Shown here: positions 60,599-64,000 of the stretch, piece by piece
Position numbering within the stretch: position 1 is the stretch's first letter
Layout of the letters: every line of letters starts with the position of its first letter
From: Lachnospiraceae bacterium
Lineage (GTDB): Bacteria; Bacillota; Clostridia; Lachnospirales; Lachnospiraceae
Assembly: GCA_017621075.1 (NCBI GenBank)
Contig: JAGATV010000058.1
Coordinates: forward strand, 1-64,000
Length of the DNA: 64,000 bases
Direction of reading: 5' to 3'
Position numbers and translations under genes: made by a program
The notes under the pieces: generated by a model
What the model saw: only the letters and a program-made list of their open reading frames with translations
The model's database searches: none
What the model was told of the DNA's origin: nothing

Positions 60599-62893
60599 TT
60601 ATGCATCCACCCTGTTATAATTGATCAGACATCCTTTTAAGATGATCTGTCTCTCCTCATCGGTAAGCTCTCCCAGCCTCAGTTCAAAGGCCTCCAATCC
60701 TGTGGCTTTTACATTGTAGGCGGTAATGACCTCTGCCTTTTCCTCCACAGCCTTCCGGATACCGGGAAGGAACAGATAATCCAGATTTTTGAACGGAAGT
60801 TCCCCTTCCTTGATCAGGAAAGGAAGCATACCCCAGTTGATCAAATTGGAACGATAGCGCTTAGTGGCATACTCGTTGGCAATATTGGCCCAGCCCCCCA
60901 GCACCTTCTGGCAGGAAGCTGCCTGCTCACGGGCGGAACCGTCACCGGGCTTCACGGCAAAGATCGTGGAACCGAACCCGGTATTGGTATGGTCTGCATC
61001 GGCAAACTGTTTTTTTACCACACCCATGATATCCTTAAGCTGCGGGCATACCTGACAGGGATGTCCACCGCTCATACGCTCTTTCTCCGCCTTTTGGATC
61101 TCCTTGGCACGTCCCACATACTGAGGGTCCTTTCGGCTCAGTGTAAACTCTGCCAGTCCCAGCGGATTGGAACGATAGGAGGAAGTCTCGCCGGAAGGAA
61201 TCAGCTCGTCGGTGGTAGTCACAGGATCATGGATCTCAGATACCACCTGAAGCACCAGATTCTCAGGCAGGGCGCCCATTGCAGGCCAGTCCTTGATATT
61301 GGGACCGAACTGGATCTTAGTGTCAGGATCGGCAATTCCCTTGGAATCAAATACGCGGTTTGCGTAAATATTGGCATCAAAATGATATTGATACTTACCT
61401 AACTCACCATCAAAATCGGTGGCGGGAGTCAGCACACCCTGATTGGCTGCGGTAGCCGCAATGGAACGTGCATCCATCAGGGCAACGGAAGAAATCTGTC
61501 CGTTCTGCAGCTTGCTTCCCTCACGGTTGGGGAAGTTCCTGGTAGAGTGACGGATACTGAAAGCGTTGTTGGCAGGAGTGTCACCGGCACCGAAGCAGGG
61601 ACCGCAGAAGGCTGTCTTCATGACCGCACCGGTCTCCAGGATGGAAGCGGCACAGCCGTTTTTGATCAGCTCCATATAGATAGGCATGGAAGCCGGATAT
61701 ACGCTTAAGGTAAAGCCGTCGGAACCGATATATTTGCCCTTTAAGATATCAGCTGCGGCACAGATATTCTCAAATCCACCGCCTGCGCAGCCTGCGATGA
61801 TACCCTGATCTACCACGAACTTGCCATTCTTTACTTTATCTTTCAAATGATACTCTACTGCGCCGTCCAGGCTTACCAGTGCCCGCTTTTCGGTCTCATC
61901 CAGAATATCCATCAGATTGGCATTCAGTTCCTCGATGGTATAAGTATTGCTGGGATGGAACGGCATTGCAATCATGGGGCGCACCTTGCTGAGGTCTACC
62001 ACGATCATGCCGTCATAGTAAGCGATCTTTCCGGGATTCAGCTCCTTATACTCTTCTTTTCTGCCATGGATCTCATAAAATTCTTTGATCCGATCATCCG
62101 TAGTCCAGATAGAGGACAGACAGGTGGTCTCAGTGGTCATCACATCGATGCCGATACGGAAATCCGCACTTAAGGAAGCCACACCGGGACCTACGAACTC
62201 CATTACTTTATTTTTCACATAGCCATTCTTGAATACAGCGCCGATAATGGCCAGGGCCACGTCCTGGGGACCTACCCCCTTCACAGGTGTGCCCTTCAGA
62301 TATACACCCACCACACCGGGCATATTGATATCATAAGTCTGGTTCAAGAGCTGCTTTACCAGCTCAGGACCGCCCTCTCCCATTGCCATGGTACCCAGTG
62401 CGCCGTAACGGGTGTGGGAATCGCTCCCCAGGATCATCTTGCCGCCTCCTGCAAGCATCTCCCTTGCAAACTGATGGATGACTGCCTGATGAGGAGGTAC
62501 ATAGATGCCGCCATACTTCTTGGCGCAGGTCAGTCCAAACATATGGTCATCTTCGTTGATGGTGCCACCTACTGCACACAGGGAATTGTGGCAGTTGGTA
62601 AGTACATAAGGCATGGGGAACTTCTGAAGGCCTGATGCTCTTGCAGTCTGAATGATCCCCACAAAGGTGATGTCATGGCTGGTCAGCTTATCAAAACGGA
62701 TCTTCAGCTTCTCCATGTTGCCGGAAGTATTGTGCTCCTTCAGGATACCATAAGCAATGGTATTCTGAGCAGCTTCCTCCCTTGTGACCTCTTTCCCTGT
62801 TTTTGCTTTGATCGCTGCGGTCGCCTCTGCATCATCGACAATCATCTCATTTCCGTTCAGCAGATAAGCTCCGCCCTGTAACAATTCAATCAT
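60599..62893 (-). CDS. Aconitase-superfamily hydratase (YbhJ-like)
   Basis: This 764-residue protein has the aconitase fold: [12 protein letters not shown], then [15 protein letters not shown] (Cys ligands of a 4Fe-4S cluster), a swivelling C-terminal domain with NRVF, and [14 protein letters not shown]. It resembles YbhJ-type hydratases rather than canonical AcnA/AcnB, so the substrate may differ from citrate. AGGAGG fixes the start at 62893 (six bases), not the ATG at 62899 next to the site. Its promoter lies inside the glgP terminator region. Confidence 0.9.
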   Translation of the reverse strand: MIELLQGGAYLLNGNEMIVDDAEATAAIKAKTGKEVTREEAAQNTIAYGILKEHNTSGNMEKLKIRFDKLTSHDITFVGIIQTARASGLQKFPMPYVLTNCHNSLCAVGGTINEDDHMFGLTCAKKYGGIYVPPHQAVIHQFAREMLAGGGKMILGSDSHTRYGALGTMAMGEGGPELVKQLLNQTYDINMPGVVGVYLKGTPVKGVGPQDVALAIIGAVFKNGYVKNKVMEFVGPGVASLSADFRIGIDVMTTETTCLSSIWTTDDRIKEFYEIHGRKEEYKELNPGKIAYYDGMIVVDLSKVRPMIAMPFHPSNTYTIEELNANLMDILDETEKRALVSLDGAVEYHLKDKVKNGKFVVDQGIIAGCAGGGFENICAAADILKGKYIGSDGFTLSVYPASMPIYMELIKNGCAASILETGAVMKTAFCGPCFGAGDTPANNAFSIRHSTRNFPNREGSKLQNGQISSVALMDARSIAATAANQGVLTPATDFDGELGKYQYHFDANIYANRVFDSKGIADPDTKIQFGPNIKDWPAMGALPENLVLQVVSEIHDPVTTTDELIPSGETSSYRSNPLGLAEFTLSRKDPQYVGRAKEIQKAEKERMSGGHPCQVCPQLKDIMGVVKKQFADADHTNTGFGSTIFAVKPGDGSAREQAASCQKVLGGWANIANEYATKRYRSNLINWGMLPFLIKEGELPFKNLDYLFLPGIRKAVEEKAEVITAYNVKATGLEAFELRLGELTDEERQIILKGCLINYNRVDA

Positions 62894-62957
62894 GCTCATC
62901 CTCCTATCGTATCAACTGTGATCGTTGTAATACTCTCATAAAAACATATCTTAAAAC

Positions 62958-62986
62958 ATTATAATAGAAAATAAGGGCTGATGCAA
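62958..62986 (-). promoter_or_regulatory. Promoter of the hydratase gene
   Basis: TTGCAT (62981-62986), 17 bp, TATAAT (62958-62963) on the minus strand. The -35 lies in the loop of the upstream terminator hairpin. Confidence 0.6.
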
Positions 62987-63010
62987 TGTAAAAATATGCA
63001 TACAGCCCTT
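62960..63010 (-). terminator. Terminator of the glycogen phosphorylase gene
   Basis: AAGGGCTG (63003-63010 on the minus strand) pairs with its complement at 62973-62980, with additional GCA/TGC pairs. On the minus strand it is followed by ATTTTCTATT. Confidence 0.75.
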
Positions 63011-63026
63011 GCTTTTGATTCAAAAC

Positions 63027-64000
63027 TTATTTTAAGGTCACCTTATCCAGATGCCAGATCTCATCCACATACTGTTGTATGGTTCTGTCCGAGGTGAACT
63101 TTCCGGAACATGCCACATTCAGGATCGCGCTCCTTGCCCAGCCGGCTTCATCCTTGTATGCTTCCTCCACACGCCTTTGTGCCTCGGCATAAGACTTGAA
63201 ATCTTTTAAGATAAAGTAAGTATCTGCCTTGGAAGTGGACTGTGTATTTAACAGGGAATTGTACAGGGGACGGAACAATTCCGGATCGTAGGGAGCGTAG
63301 GTTCCGTTGATCAACTGCATCAGCACCTTGCGGATATCCTGGTCATTGTTGAAGATTTCCATGGGATTATAACCGCCATAATTTTCATACTGAATGACCT
63401 CATCGGAAGTAAGACCGAAGATAAAGGCATTTTCCTTGCCCACTTCTTCCACGATCTCTACATTCGCACCGTCCATGGTGCCTAAGGTCAGTGCGCCGTT
63501 TAACATGAACTTCATGTTGCCCGTACCGGAAGCCTCCTTGCTGGCAGTGGAAATCTGTTCGGATACATCTGCTGCCGCAAAGATGATCTCCGCATTGGAA
63601 ACATTGTAGTTCTCAATAAATACTACCTTGATCTTACCACCGATGGACGCATCGTTATTGATCACATCCGCCACGGAATTGATCAGCTTGATGGTCAGCT
63701 TGGCATTGCGATAGCCTGCTGCCGCCTTGGCGCCAAAGATAAAGGTCCTGGGGTAAAATTCCATTTCGGGATGCTCCTTCAGTTCATTGTAAAGATACAT
63801 GACATGAAGGATGTTCAAAAGCTGGCGCTTGTACTCATGGAGACGCTTTACCTGCACATCAAAGATAGAACGGGGATTTACCTCAATGCCGTTGTGTTCC
63901 ATGATATATTTTGCCAGGCGCACCTTGTTCTGGTATTTGATGTTCATGAATTCCTGCTGTGCCTTCTTGTCATCCGCATAAACCTTCAGGCGGCTGATCT
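63027..64000 (-). CDS. glgP: Glycogen/starch phosphorylase, C-terminal part (runs off the right end)
   Basis: The visible 323 codons are the C-terminal catalytic half. DVQVKRLHEYKRQLLNILHV, then EASGTGNMKFMLNG (the Lys binds pyridoxal phosphate), TMDGANVEI and the end QQYVDEIWHL are present. The enzyme releases glucose-1-phosphate from glycogen. The frame stays open to position 64000 without a start; the ATG at 63947 is internal, because family sequence continues upstream of it. Confidence 0.97.
   Translation of the reverse strand, partial: ISRLKVYADDKKAQQEFMNIKYQNKVRLAKYIMEHNGIEVNPRSIFDVQVKRLHEYKRQLLNILHVMYLYNELKEHPEMEFYPRTFIFGAKAAAGYRNAKLTIKLINSVADVINNDASIGGKIKVVFIENYNVSNAEIIFAAADVSEQISTASKEASGTGNMKFMLNGALTLGTMDGANVEIVEEVGKENAFIFGLTSDEVIQYENYGGYNPMEIFNNDQDIRKVLMQLINGTYAPYDPELFRPLYNSLLNTQSTSKADTYFILKDFKSYAEAQRRVEEAYKDEAGWARSAILNVACSGKFTSDRTIQQYVDEIWHLDKVTLK

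Overview
The window looks like a chromosome segment of an anaerobic, spore-forming Firmicute of the Lachnospiraceae / Clostridium cluster XIVa type. This is inferred from gene content (SpoIIID, SipL, a SpoIIQ-like protein, DUF3794, DUF1934, DUF2752 and DUF5688-like families), strong AGGAGG ribosome binding sites, a SAM-I riboswitch and TTGACA/TATAAT promoters. No rRNA, tRNA or CRISPR array was recognised.

Positions 1 to about 8.69 kb are the right-hand part of an integrated mobilizable element that abuts the 3' end of guaA. From left to right it holds the first 23 codons of an ORF that may be a DNA methyltransferase, a UvrD/AddAB-like helicase-nuclease, a small Xre regulator, a MOB-type relaxase with a MobC-like accessory protein, a structured non-coding stretch (candidate oriT hairpins and six GC-rich hairpin repeats), a small HTH protein, a second Xre regulator and a tyrosine integrase. 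The left end of the element is not in the window.

From 8.69 kb to the right end lies the core chromosome, mostly transcribed leftwards (minus strand). Themes are: nucleotide metabolism (guaA, pyrC-pyrK-pyrD); cell envelope (glf, galE, a UDP-sugar pyrophosphorylase, murA, murF, ddl, two cardiolipin synthases, plsC, LysM/G5/M23 and NlpC/P60 hydrolases, ispE); SAM synthesis (metK under a SAM-I riboswitch); stress and repair (dinB, nfo, a small alarmone synthetase); sporulation (spoIIID, sipL and a SpoIIQ-like gene, each with a promoter matching the expected sporulation sigma factor); central metabolism (an aconitase-family hydratase, glycogen phosphorylase running off the right end); and a MoxR ATPase / VWA / leucine-rich-repeat operon.

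A second layer is visible in the non-coding DNA. Three promoters match the flagellar sigma-28 (SigD/FliA) consensus. They precede a 53-codon ORF followed by a chemotaxis receptor gene, a 207-residue protein without a signal peptide, and a 398-residue protein with an EF-hand-like calcium-binding segment. Together with an isolated FliD-like protein, this suggests a dispersed set of motility-associated genes. Upstream of a 47-codon membrane-protein ORF there is a phased series of seven TTAA/CTAA half-sites at 11-bp spacing (one 13-bp step), which resembles a Pho-type response-regulator box. The best candidates for undescribed biology are this Pho-box-like small gene, the sigma-28 orphan set, and the hairpin repeat array in the mobile element.
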